64,000 nucleotides of DNA from the NCBI GenBank assembly GCA_030432295.1, contig JAUIHI010000033.1:1-64000 (forward strand). Reading direction: 5' to 3'. A model generated the notes under the pieces. It ran no database searches. It was given only the letters and a program-made list of their open reading frames with translations, and had not been told where the DNA came from. Position 1 is the stretch's first letter, and each line of letters opens with the position of its first letter. Shown here piece by piece: positions 17,489-25,615 of the stretch. A program made the translations under genes and the position numbers. This stretch comes from Anaerolineae bacterium. GTDB lineage: Bacteria; Chloroflexota; Anaerolineae; Caldilineales; Caldilineaceae.

Positions 17489-19309
17489 ACGCGCTCGTTC
17501 TAATCCAGGCACAAAATAGTCCCGCACCACCACATCCCAGCTCATCCCCTTGGCCAGAGCCTCGCCGTTATCGATTAGCCGCTGCATGGCCGCTTCGTCC
17601 TGGGGCAGACGACGGAAGATGCGCCAGGCGGTGTCGCCGCTGTTCATCCCTTCGATCCAATCCCGGGTGGGCTGGTCGATGGAAAGGGCGTCCTGGGGCG
17701 AATAGAGCGGATAGCCGTCGGGCAGGCTGACGTAATCGGCCACCACCAGATTCGGGTTGTCGTTGGGGTCGAGGGTTGACCCTTCCTCCGCGGCCAGGGA
17801 TTGCGCCACCCGGTTGATAAAACCCACACAGCCGCAGACGTTCGATACACAGGAGATGGCCCCAAAGTTGAGCGGCTCCACCTGGGCGATGCCAAAGGGT
17901 TCGTAGACACTCTGGCCGAACTCCACATCGCTGCCCCGGCGCAGGTCCATAAAGTTCATCTCCGCGGGCATCCGCTGGCCGCAACTGCGCTGGTCCCAGC
18001 CGAACTGATTGATCAGCACAATTCGGCTGTCACCGGCCCGCTGGTTGAAAGGCTCTACGCCGTTGAAGAAGAAGTTGACCTCCGCGTCGATCAGATCGCC
18101 GTTGTCGCTCCGATGTCCCACGGGCCAGCCGTATTGCTGCTCCCAGGCGTGAACCCACTCGGAACGGCGGCCTGCGGGCTGGCTGGTGCTGAGGACAAAG
18201 AGTACAGCCGTCTTCCCCACTTCCGCCAGCATCCGGTCCAGATGCTCCATCACCCGAATGTCCCGCCACATCCCTTTGGAAAGCACCATCCGGGTCACGT
18301 GGCTGAAGATGTAATCGGGTCGGTAGCCGAGCATATTCTGGCAATAGTCCTGCAACAGCCGCTTGGATGCCAGCTTTTCTTCCAATGTAATCGGGTGGAC
18401 GGTGACGCCGTTGTAGACCAGATCGATATTTTTGTGGGCAAATTCGCCGCCCAGAAAGCGCAGTTCGGGGACCACCAGATCGCCCACCGCAAAAATATTG
18501 TCGCAGCGCACAGCCTGGCGGATGATGGCGTGTTTGAAGTAGAAGTCCTGGTTGCCAAAAACGTCGTCCAGACTCTGGCCCCACTCCTGCGCCCGGAAGA
18601 GCGCGTTGTAGAAGCGGGTGTCGTGGCCGCCGTGGGCCTCCACCAGCAGTCGGGCGGTTGTCATTTCGTGGGCATAGAAAATTGTGCGCCAGCGGTCGGG
18701 TTCGTTCATCTGGCTGGCAAAGACTACCGGCATCCCCAGCCATTCGTGGGCAATGATAAAACGCTCGTTCTGGCTTAGCCCCGCGTCCACGCCGATGGCT
18801 TTGAGGGCAGAAAATAGGGGCTGGGCAATCGAAAAATAGAGATTCATTTCGTCGGCAAAGGCATAGCGTCCGCTGTCGATGCCGTAGTTCTGCCAGACGT
18901 GATAGCGGAATTCGTTGACCGGCCCGGCTGCGGGATTGGTGGCGTCCACCAGCACCACTTCGTGTTCATAGCCCCCAAAGCGTCGGGTCCCGTAGAGGAG
19001 GGCAATCTGGTAGGTCTGCTCGATGCCTTGCAGCGCGTCGCGCAGGGTCGGCTCCACGCCGTCGAAAACCCCGTGCAGGCTGCTGTAGCGGATGGTCATT
19101 TTGTTGCGGGGACTGTTGAGCCGTTCCATCTCCACACTGTCACCGCCGTTAAGCGGGCCGACCAGCACAGAACGGGTGACGGACTCGTTGTAGGCCTCCG
19201 CGCCCAGCAGCCCGTCCAGCACCGCACCGATGCCGCCGACTTTGACGCCTGCTTCGTGGGTTGCGTGGATGACGAGAGGGATGGGGACCATAGGAATGGG
19301 AGAAGCCAT
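17447..19309 (-). CDS. Glycogen/starch-synthase-like GT-B glycosyltransferase
   Basis: 620 residues from ATG 19309, which has AGGAG seven bases upstream. The N-terminal half opens IPLVIHATHEAGVKVGGIGAVLDGLL, the K-x-G-G nucleotide-sugar motif of starch/glycogen synthases (GT5 type). RFIIAHEWLGMPVVF and TIFYAHEMTTARLL follow. The C-terminal half holds the E-x7-E signature of GT-B retaining enzymes (SVYEPFGIAQVEPLNFGAISCVSN). It is about 140 residues longer than classical GlgA and lacks close similarity in its middle part, so the donor (ADP- or UDP-glucose) and product are inferred. It precedes glgB by 27 bases. The last residues (RVTQAASLRTPTAS) are encoded by a repeat and are probably not part of the ancestral protein. 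Confidence 0.8.
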   Translation of the reverse strand: MASPIPMVPIPLVIHATHEAGVKVGGIGAVLDGLLGAEAYNESVTRSVLVGPLNGGDSVEMERLNSPRNKMTIRYSSLHGVFDGVEPTLRDALQGIEQTYQIALLYGTRRFGGYEHEVVLVDATNPAAGPVNEFRYHVWQNYGIDSGRYAFADEMNLYFSIAQPLFSALKAIGVDAGLSQNERFIIAHEWLGMPVVFASQMNEPDRWRTIFYAHEMTTARLLVEAHGGHDTRFYNALFRAQEWGQSLDDVFGNQDFYFKHAIIRQAVRCDNIFAVGDLVVPELRFLGGEFAHKNIDLVYNGVTVHPITLEEKLASKRLLQDYCQNMLGYRPDYIFSHVTRMVLSKGMWRDIRVMEHLDRMLAEVGKTAVLFVLSTSQPAGRRSEWVHAWEQQYGWPVGHRSDNGDLIDAEVNFFFNGVEPFNQRAGDSRIVLINQFGWDQRSCGQRMPAEMNFMDLRRGSDVEFGQSVYEPFGIAQVEPLNFGAISCVSNVCGCVGFINRVAQSLAAEEGSTLDPNDNPNLVVADYVSLPDGYPLYSPQDALSIDQPTRDWIEGMNSGDTAWRIFRRLPQDEAAMQRLIDNGEALAKGMSWDVVVRDYFVPGLERARVTQAASLRTPTAS

Positions 19310-19460
19310 ATACACTCCTGACGGCAAGAAAGGGTGTGAGTTCGGTACAAGCAGGTGAATAGTATCACAGAACGGGCGAAGGTACATAGGAGAGACGAAG
19401 GATACCGGCAGAAAGTGCCGGGGATTCTGTAATGTAACGCAACCCCCGGTCTACAGCGGA

Positions 19461-19489
19461 TTGCGGCCCATTCTGCTGTATGGTACAAT
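19461..19489 (+). promoter_or_regulatory. Sigma70-type promoter of the secreted protein gene
   Basis: TTGCGG at 19461-19466 and TACAAT at 19484-19489 are 17 bases apart, giving a start near 19496. An apparent ATG at 19488 lies inside the -10 box and so cannot be the start codon. This supports GTG 19521, which has AGGAGG just upstream. Confidence 0.65.
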
Positions 19490-19520
19490 GCGCCCAGTCT
19501 ATCCTCACCAGGAGGCGTTC

Positions 19521-21221
19521 GTGCCATTCGCAAAGAGCAGTGCGCCAGACGCACCTTTTCGTCCTCGGTCCAAACAAACTTCATTGGCGCGTCAAACACC
19601 TTTTTGGGTGTTTGTCTCTTTTTGCCTGCTGATCGCGGCCAGCCTGGGCGGGACAGGTCGGGTATCTGCCAACGAAGCAGCCCAAGTGGTGGCTGCCGGG
19701 TGCAGCGAACTGCTGATCAACGGCGGCTTTGAAGTCAAGGACCTGGCCTGGCAGACCTTTGGGGCCGAGTCGCCCCCGGCCTACACCACCAGCCCCGTCT
19801 TCTCCGGTGAGCAGGCCATGCGTCTGGGCATTGTGGAAGGGGCCAATCTGCCCATCATCAACGGCGTGCGCCAGAGCGCCTTTTTGCCCAACTCTGCCTC
19901 CAGTCTGGTCCTGGGCTTTCACTACCGCCCCATCCACGAAAGCCTGCCCGGCGACGACCTGCAATATCTGGACATCTACGACGCCAATTCCGGGCTGAAA
20001 CTCTACCAATTGCACGGCGCGCTGAACAACAGTGCCAATTGGATATTCCTGCAATATGACCTGACCCCGCTGAAGGGAAAGACCATTCGCATCGAAGTGG
20101 GGGTGCGCAATGACGGCGGCGGCGGACGCACTGCCCTGATCATCGACGATCTTTCCCTGCTCTCCTGCGACGCTGGGGCTGTGCCCACCGCGACGCCCAC
20201 AAATCTTTCGCTGTTGCCCACACCTACACCGACCAATCCACTCCTGACCCTCACACCCACAGCTTCGGTTTCGCCTGCGCCGGTGAGTTCCGCCACAGTC
20301 ACGCCCACGCCGATTGTGACGACACCGGCCCCGCCCACGCCTGTGCCTACGGGGTGTGTCAATATCCTGGAAAATGGCGGCTTCGAGCAGCCGCTGGGCA
20401 GCAGCACAGGCTGGCTGCCCGGCTATATTGACCCGGTGGGGGCTGAATTTTCCAGCGAACACGCGGAGGGCGCACGCTCTATCCGATTGGGCAATCCACC
20501 CGGCGCGGGTACACAGGATGTGGTCAGCTACTCGTCCGTCCGCCAACTGGTCGAGATTCCTGCCACAGCTTCCACGGCTGTACTCAATTGGCGACACCAA
20601 TCCCGCAGCCAGGAAGGACCGTCTGACAATCCTGTGCCACCCCAGGACAGGCAGGAGTTGATTCTGCTCCATCCCAACCTGGACACAAAAGTGGTGCTGC
20701 GCCGCTGGCGGGAAGAAGTTCCGAGTTGGCAGGAGGAAGCAGAGGACCTGACCAAATATCTCGGCCAGACCTTTTATGTCTATTTCAATGCGGTCAACGA
20801 TGCCAACAGCACCCGCACGTGGATGTTCCTGGATGATGTGCGGCTCTTCGTCTGTTTTACCGGAGGGGCAGCCACAGCCATCCCGACGCCCACTGCCACA
20901 CCGATACCACTGATTGGGGACGCGCCCACACTGACTGCAACCGTTGCGGTGAGCGCGTCTGTCGTCACGGCGAGCGATGTGGCGGTCACTGCGCTCCTGC
21001 TGGACACCCCCACCCCGAATACAGCCATCAGCCAATCCGGGTTGCCCACCCAGGAAGCCAGTGTGATGTTGGCCGAGGCGCGCACGACAGCGCCGACCCC
21101 AACCGCTTCCGCATCGCCGCTGTGGGCTTCTCTGCTGGCTTTTCTCAGCCGCTACCGGGCTTTGATCTTTGGCGGTTTGCTCGTTCTGGTGCTAATCGCT
21201 ATCTTTGCCCTGCGCCGCTAG
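19521..21221 (+). CDS. Secreted, C-terminally membrane-anchored protein with two carbohydrate-binding-like modules
   Basis: 566 residues from GTG 19521 (AGGAGG six bases upstream). An N-terminal signal segment (TPFWVFVSFCLLIAASLGGTGRVSA) is followed by two related beta-rich modules. The first begins CSELLINGGFEVKDLAW (about residues 60-220) and the second CVNILENGGFEQPLGSSTGW (about 290-450). The N-G-G-F-E opening is typical of jelly-roll carbohydrate-binding-like modules. They are joined and followed by Thr/Pro/Ser-rich linkers (TPTPTNPLLTLTPT and similar). The C-terminus has a membrane helix LIFGGLLVLVLIAIFAL and a basic R-R end. It is probably a cell-surface protein displayed on a Pro/Thr stalk. 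The ligand is unknown and no catalytic motif is visible. Confidence 0.75.
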   Translation: MPFAKSSAPDAPFRPRSKQTSLARQTPFWVFVSFCLLIAASLGGTGRVSANEAAQVVAAGCSELLINGGFEVKDLAWQTFGAESPPAYTTSPVFSGEQAMRLGIVEGANLPIINGVRQSAFLPNSASSLVLGFHYRPIHESLPGDDLQYLDIYDANSGLKLYQLHGALNNSANWIFLQYDLTPLKGKTIRIEVGVRNDGGGGRTALIIDDLSLLSCDAGAVPTATPTNLSLLPTPTPTNPLLTLTPTASVSPAPVSSATVTPTPIVTTPAPPTPVPTGCVNILENGGFEQPLGSSTGWLPGYIDPVGAEFSSEHAEGARSIRLGNPPGAGTQDVVSYSSVRQLVEIPATASTAVLNWRHQSRSQEGPSDNPVPPQDRQELILLHPNLDTKVVLRRWREEVPSWQEEAEDLTKYLGQTFYVYFNAVNDANSTRTWMFLDDVRLFVCFTGGAATAIPTPTATPIPLIGDAPTLTATVAVSASVVTASDVAVTALLLDTPTPNTAISQSGLPTQEASVMLAEARTTAPTPTASASPLWASLLAFLSRYRALIFGGLLVLVLIAIFALRR

Positions 21222-21257
21222 ATTCTGTATCCCTGCGTACTTCTAACAGTTGTCTCT

Positions 21258-21286
21258 TTGACTACAATGGACGCGCACGCTACAAT
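21258..21286 (+). promoter_or_regulatory. Sigma70-type promoter overlapping a terminator hairpin
   Basis: TTGACT at 21258-21263 and TACAAT at 21281-21286 are separated by 17 bases. The -10 box lies in the hairpin that terminates the upstream gene (21271-21303). It probably drives the GNAT-family gene at 21412 from about 21293, leaving a leader of roughly 120 bases. That leader contains a second hairpin (GGGTCCAT pairing with ATGGACCC, about 21328-21349). Confidence 0.6.
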
Positions 21287-21303
21287 AATTATAGCGTGCG
21301 CGT
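21271..21303 (+). terminator. Intrinsic terminator of the secreted protein gene
   Basis: ACGCGCACGCTA at 21271-21282 pairs with TAGCGTGCGCGT at 21292-21303 over a 9-base loop, followed by TTCTTTTG. It lies 49 bases after the stop at 21221. Confidence 0.7.
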
Positions 21304-21411
21304 TTCTTTTGCCGCCCATTTGGTGATGGGTCCATCTGCAAATGGACCCGTTGACCAGCAGACAAATTCAATGCACAGTTGTTCATTTGCTAATTTCGTG
21401 TGAGGCTTTCT

Positions 21412-22647
21412 ATGACTCTGGATATCCCCCCCTGTCGCGAAGATGTGGCCTTTGCCACATCGGACATTTTTATCAATAGCGTGGATGATGCAACGACGCA
21501 CCGCCTGCCGACCCAACCCCCCGTCGCTTTTCGTCCCAGCCTAGACTACACCGTCTATGCACCAACAGCCCACCCCACAGGATTTACAGCTTTAGCCAAC
21601 GAATGGAACGATCTGTTGGCCCGCAGCCGTTTTGACACCCTCTTTCTAACCCACGAATGGCAGACCACCTGGTGGCAGCAGCTGGGCGAAGGCGAACTCT
21701 GGATCGTCGCTTTTCGCCAGCCGGAAAGTGGGCGGCTGGTTGGGATCGTCCCACTTTATCGCCTGCTTCATAAGGCTGGGATGTGGGCCGATTCCCACGT
21801 CCTCCATCTGGTCGGCTGCACCGAAGTCAGCGACTATCTGGACCTGATCATCGAGGCCGGTCAGGAAGAAGCCGTCTACGAAAGCCTCTGCCATTGGATG
21901 CACAGCGCCGATGCCCCGGAGTGGGATGTGCTGGACCTCTGCAATCTGCCCGAAGCCAGCCTCTCCTACCAGACCCTGCCTGTGGTTGTGCGGGGTGCGG
22001 GCCACCGGGTGGAGGTGACCCAGGAGGATGTGGCGCCCTTTATTTCCCTGCCCAGCCGCTATGAAGATTATCTGAGCGAGCGGGTGGAAAAGAAACAGCG
22101 CCACGAGATTCGCCGCAAGCAGCGCCGGGCAGAGCGGGAAGCCGAGGTCGATTTTTATCTGGTCGGGCCAGAGCATAACCTGACCCAGGAAGTGGACGAT
22201 TTTATCGCCTTGCAGCAGGCCAGCCGTCCGGACAAAGAGGCGTTTATGACGCCGGAAATGCAGCGTTTCTTCCACTACGCGGCCCGCCGGATGCTGGACG
22301 CGGGTTTTCTGCGCCTGGCTTTTCTCACACTCAATGGAGTAAAGGCGGCCACCTATTTTTCTTTTGAATACAAAGGCCATCTGCTGCTCTACAATTCTGG
22401 CTACGACACCGACGAGTTTGCCCATTTGAGTCCGGGCTGGGTGCTGCTGGCCTATCTGATCCAGCATTCGATTGCAGACGGGCTGAAAGTCTTCGACTTT
22501 TTGCAGGGCGACGAAGAGTACAAATATCGCTTTGGCAGCCAGGACAATAAAGTGATGCGTACGGTTATCTATAATCAGCGGACCGCAGACGGCGGACGGC
22601 AGATGGCGGACGCTGGACGCAGGTTTGGTTCTATTGATAGTCGCTGA
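21412..22647 (+). CDS. GNAT-superfamily acyltransferase (BioF2-like/Acetyltransf_6, CelD-like)
   Basis: 411 residues from ATG 21412. The pattern matches the Acetyltransf_6 group used in polysaccharide and peptidoglycan modification: FTALANEWNDLLARSR, a TLFLTHEWQTTWWQQLGEGEL segment, and the central conserved stretch YLSERVEKKQRHEIRRKQRRAER. After this come MRRMLDAGFLRLAFLTLNG and the C-terminal SPGWVLLAYLIQHSIADG and VFDFLQGDEEYKYRFG motifs, typical of this family. The acceptor is unknown. The final residues (RTADGGRQMADAGRRF) come from a purine-rich, repeat-like DNA stretch, and similar low-complexity words are seen in spacers here, so the natural C-terminus may end earlier. It is followed after 20 bases by a small gene of unknown function. 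Confidence 0.8.
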   Translation: MTLDIPPCREDVAFATSDIFINSVDDATTHRLPTQPPVAFRPSLDYTVYAPTAHPTGFTALANEWNDLLARSRFDTLFLTHEWQTTWWQQLGEGELWIVAFRQPESGRLVGIVPLYRLLHKAGMWADSHVLHLVGCTEVSDYLDLIIEAGQEEAVYESLCHWMHSADAPEWDVLDLCNLPEASLSYQTLPVVVRGAGHRVEVTQEDVAPFISLPSRYEDYLSERVEKKQRHEIRRKQRRAEREAEVDFYLVGPEHNLTQEVDDFIALQQASRPDKEAFMTPEMQRFFHYAARRMLDAGFLRLAFLTLNGVKAATYFSFEYKGHLLLYNSGYDTDEFAHLSPGWVLLAYLIQHSIADGLKVFDFLQGDEEYKYRFGSQDNKVMRTVIYNQRTADGGRQMADAGRRFGSIDSR

Positions 22648-22667
22648 CGCGGCAGGAGAGAAAAGCT

Positions 22668-23084
22668 ATGGCTCAACGCGGCCCTATCGGTGTGGAAAAT
22701 CCGTCCAATGGCAACAGTAGCGGCAACGGCAGCGGACACGCAAATAGCTCTCCCCAGGAGGATGCACATCCCGGTGACGGTCCTTCGACAGAGACCCCGC
22801 CGGGGTCATCCCGCCGGGCGCGCTCCGAACGGGAGAATGCCTTTGACGTCGGCACTTGGCTGCTGCAAGGGTTGGCGGGCCTGAGTGAAGAGTTGCGCCA
22901 CAACGATTTGGGCTTGCCCGAGGATTTCTGGACCCACGCCTACGCCGCGCGCAGAGAAGCGCTGCTGGCGGCCAGAGCACTGGTAGACGCGGCCCTGGAG
23001 AATTGTGGCGAGGAAAAGACCGCGCCGGGTGGGGAAAAGAAAAAGCCCCCACAGCGGGGGCAAGTTTCTATAGATTTCGGATAG
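22668..23084 (+). CDS. Small hypothetical protein with disordered N-terminus
   Basis: 138 residues starting after GGCAGGAGAGAAAAGCT, a good Shine-Dalgarno. The first 60 residues are rich in Gly, Ser, Asn and Pro and likely disordered. The middle (FDVGTWLLQGLAGLSEELRH, then DFWTHAYAARREALLAARAL) is predicted to form two or three amphipathic helices. The lysine-rich tail contains GEKKKPPQRG. Its last codons overlap a hairpin and A-run that form an intrinsic terminator for the opposite strand. I do not recognise the family. Its close spacing after the GNAT gene suggests co-transcription. Confidence 0.6.
   Translation: MAQRGPIGVENPSNGNSSGNGSGHANSSPQEDAHPGDGPSTETPPGSSRRARSERENAFDVGTWLLQGLAGLSEELRHNDLGLPEDFWTHAYAARREALLAARALVDAALENCGEEKTAPGGEKKKPPQRGQVSIDFG
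23034..23061 (-). terminator. Intrinsic terminator for rqcH, embedded in the opposite gene
   Basis: Read on the minus strand: GCCCCC and GGGGGC arms (23045-23050 with 23056-23061) over a 5-base loop, then a UUUUUCUUUU tract (complement of 23034-23044). It lies about 270 bases beyond the rqcH stop and within the last codons of the plus-strand gene. Confidence 0.65.
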
Positions 23085-23333
23085 AGCGAAAGACTGATTA
23101 CACCGTAAATTAAGTTTTCTGGACTTTTTCGCAGTTGGTGGCGGGTTGATGAGCTGGCCCAGTGAGCGCTGATTGAGTAGCCGAGTCTTCGAGGCGTATC
23201 GAAATCAAGCGAACGGGTATTCTCGAAAACTTTGTTGACAGAGTACTGATTGCTTTGTAAACGAAGTTTTTGACATTCCAGAAGTTCGACTTTTTCCAAA
23301 AAGTCGAACTTCTAATTATTTGTGGAGTAATGA
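23085..23333. repeat. Convergent spacer with interspersed palindromic repeat
   Basis: No gene is visible. It contains the words GATTGAGTAGCCGAGTC and TTCGAGGCGTATCGAAATC, which look like interspersed repeat sequence. At 23281-23312 there is a 32-base palindrome (arm GAAGTTCGACTTTTT). The same 32 bases occur again at 46874-46905, and a diverged form at 29487-29517. Confidence 0.7.
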
Positions 23334-25154
23334 TTACCCCTCCGCCAGTTCAGGCAATAGACCATCCACAACAACCGTATCCTCGTTGCGCATATGGACT
23401 AGCCCAGGCCGCCCCCCAGGTGCACGGGTGACAAAGCGCCGCCGGGTCACCGCCACGGCTACGCCCCGCTCATCGCGCAGGCTCGAATGATAGGCGGCCA
23501 GTTGGGCCGCGGCCCGGATCGTCTCTTCGCCCACAGGCTGGCCGCCGCTGCGAATGACGACGTGGCTGCCCGGCACATCCCGCACGTGCAGCCAGAGATC
23601 GTCGGCTCCGGCTTCGTCGAAGGTGACGACCTCATTCTGGCGGGCGTTGCGTCCCACCAGAATGGCGTAGCCCTCGCCAGAGAGAAAGCGCAGGGGTTTG
23701 GAGCGATCCGGGGCCACCTTCAATGTGCGGCCCGGACGCTGGCGCAGATAGCCCGCTTCCCGCAGTCCCTCCCGTACCGCGGCGATTTCCGGCTGGTTCT
23801 GGGCCAGGGCCAGATCGCTCTGCAATTGGGCCAGATAGTCCCGGTCTGCCTCCAACTGGGCACGCCGTTCCGGAATAATCACCGCGGCCCTCTCCAATTT
23901 GGCGGCCCGGTCGAATATCCGCTCGGCCTGCTCCACCGGTGTCTCTCTCTCTGAAAGGCGAATGACCAGCCTTTCGTCGTCGCCCAAAGGCACGACCAAT
24001 TCCCGCTGCCCCGGTTGAATTTGGGTGTGCAGGGCCAGCAGCCACTCGGCCTGGGTGCGCAGATGGGCCGGATCGCCGGCTGCCGGTTCCTCCGCGGCTA
24101 TCGCTGACAACTGGCGGCTCACCCGCTCCTCGGCCTGCTGGATCAGCGCGGCCACGCCGTTGCGCATGCCCGCGTAGGCGTCTGTGGAGCCAGCCGGGTC
24201 CCGCTCGGCCTCGCCATAGAAACGGGCCACCGCGGCGCTGACGCTCTCTGTGGGCAAAAAGTCGTCGGCAAAGTGGAGTTCGTAGGGGGCAAAGCCGCTT
24301 ACCCCCGTCTCGTCGTCCAGGGCCAGACCCGGCGTCCATTCCCCGCTGGCGGGCAGTCCCCAGAGTTCCTGCAAAACTGCTGCCAACGCCACCACCTGTT
24401 CACCCCCACCCAGCCTCTCCCATTCTGGGGGAGGCGTCGATACAGTTCCCTCCCCAATCTGGGGAGGGTTAGGGTGGGGTATCTGCGCGTCGCCGTTGGC
24501 GTCGCCTGTCACCCGCCAGGCGATCTCTTTGGCCAGCGTCGGGCTGATACCCTCTACGCCGTCCATCAATGCCCGCCACAGCCGCCCGCCCGAAGCAAGC
24601 AATTCGGTTAACTGCGTGTAGTAATCGGGGTTGCCGTCGTCCAAGGGGGGCAATTTGTGCTGGGCCGGGGGCGGTGTATAGGGCCGTTTGGGGAGCAGCA
24701 CCCGCTGGGCATTTTCGCCGGGTATCACCCGTTTGAGAACCCCCAGAATCCTGTCGCCCGCATCCAACAGCAGCAGATTGCTCAGGCGGCCCATCGGTTC
24801 GGCCAGCAGCGTCGTCGGGCCGTGTTCCGGGTGGTCAAAACGCAGAGCCAGCACCCGGTCATAGGCGATCGGCAGTTCGATGGCGTCGAGAATTGCGCCC
24901 CGCACATATTTTTTCAGGAGTAGGAGCAGGGGCGTCTCTTTTTCCATACCCCGGCGCAGTTTCTGTCCGCTCAGATGGACCCGGCTGGCCTGGGGATGGG
25001 CCGAGAGCAGCAGGTAGTGGCGCTGACGGTCCGCGTAGATTTCCATTCCGACGCTGTGGGCATCGGGCAGGAGAATCTGCTGGACGCGACCGCCGCGGAT
25101 GGTTGTATTCAGTTCGGCGGCGATAGCAGCCAGGGTGAGAGCGTCGAAGTGCAT
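23334..25154 (-). CDS. rqcH: RqcH/NFACT ribosome quality-control protein
   Basis: 606 residues from ATG 25154 (MHFDALTLAAIAAELN, the canonical NFACT opening). RqcH binds stalled 50S subunits and recruits tRNA-Ala to add C-terminal alanine tails that mark nascent chains for degradation. NFACT-N is visible in RGGRVQQILLPDAHSVGMEIY and AYDRVLALRFDHPEHG (the conserved Asp-Arg pair). A coiled-coil middle with many Glu and Gln residues follows. The NFACT-R domain has FLSGEGYAILVGRNARQNE, DLWLHVRDVPGSHVVIRSG and ETIRAAAQLAAYHSSLR. Residues about 225-252 (HPNPPQIGEG, then STPPPEWERLGGGEQ) are encoded by an inverted interspersed repeat and form an in-frame insertion. It is divergent from the PA14 gene across a repeat-rich spacer. 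Confidence 0.9.
   Translation of the reverse strand: MHFDALTLAAIAAELNTTIRGGRVQQILLPDAHSVGMEIYADRQRHYLLLSAHPQASRVHLSGQKLRRGMEKETPLLLLLKKYVRGAILDAIELPIAYDRVLALRFDHPEHGPTTLLAEPMGRLSNLLLLDAGDRILGVLKRVIPGENAQRVLLPKRPYTPPPAQHKLPPLDDGNPDYYTQLTELLASGGRLWRALMDGVEGISPTLAKEIAWRVTGDANGDAQIPHPNPPQIGEGTVSTPPPEWERLGGGEQVVALAAVLQELWGLPASGEWTPGLALDDETGVSGFAPYELHFADDFLPTESVSAAVARFYGEAERDPAGSTDAYAGMRNGVAALIQQAEERVSRQLSAIAAEEPAAGDPAHLRTQAEWLLALHTQIQPGQRELVVPLGDDERLVIRLSERETPVEQAERIFDRAAKLERAAVIIPERRAQLEADRDYLAQLQSDLALAQNQPEIAAVREGLREAGYLRQRPGRTLKVAPDRSKPLRFLSGEGYAILVGRNARQNEVVTFDEAGADDLWLHVRDVPGSHVVIRSGGQPVGEETIRAAAQLAAYHSSLRDERGVAVAVTRRRFVTRAPGGRPGLVHMRNEDTVVVDGLLPELAEG
24400..24480. repeat. Inverted repeat inserted in frame in rqcH
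   Basis: The left half (CACCCAGCCTCTCCCATTC) and the right half (GGGGAGGGTTAGGGTGGGG) are imperfect inverted copies around a short spacer (GCGTCGATACAGTT). The same type of C/T-rich element is common between genes in bacterial genomes. Here it codes for a Pro- and Gly-rich segment inside RqcH without breaking the frame. Confidence 0.7.
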
Positions 25155-25615
25155 GGGATTTGGAAATAGTGAATGGTGAATAGTGAATAGTGAATTGTAA
25201 ATAGGGGTAGTGTATGCGATGGCGCGGGGGATGGCAAACCGCAGAGAAGCCCCGGCAGCAATACAAGTGGTGGAGGCTGATTCCGGGAATGGGCCAGGCG
25301 ATCTGCGGTCAGCAGAAGTGTAGCGGCCCATTCCCGGAATCGGGTACACCAAATCTGAGTGTATACTCGGAACATTCCGTCGGTTCCGTTCGTCTGGATT
25401 CCAGTACATCAGTTCACAGCAGGGACCGGTCCTCTCGTGTTTTCCATAGAATAAAATATCCAAAGTCCCCGGCACTTTCTGCCGCAGCGAGTCACTACGA
25501 CCGACGCCAGGCATCGAAGTTCGTGAAGTGCCGGGGACTTGTGATAGTGACTTCGTGGAATAGGCTCAACTGATGCAGTGCAACGTCTATCGGTTGAATG
25601 TGAAGGAGAAAAACT
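25155..25615. repeat. Divergent spacer of 461 bases with two perfect inverted repeats
   Basis: No gene is supported here. Next to rqcH there is a tandem of GTGAATA units (about 25170-25200). A perfect 17-base inverted repeat follows (25279-25295 with 25325-25341, arm GATTCCGGGAATGGGCC). A perfect 15-base inverted repeat lies at 25463-25477 with 25526-25540 (arm AAGTCCCCGGCACTT). One arm of the latter, with flanking bases, also occurs near 19408-19426 (GGCAGAAAGTGCCGGGGA). The spacer should contain the promoters of both flanking genes, but I could not fix their boxes. Confidence 0.65.

Noticed and set aside
19488-19520. ATG 19488 (or TTG 19461) as start of the secreted protein
   Set aside because: They lie in the -10 and -35 boxes of a good promoter; GTG 19521 has AGGAGG and fits the signal peptide.
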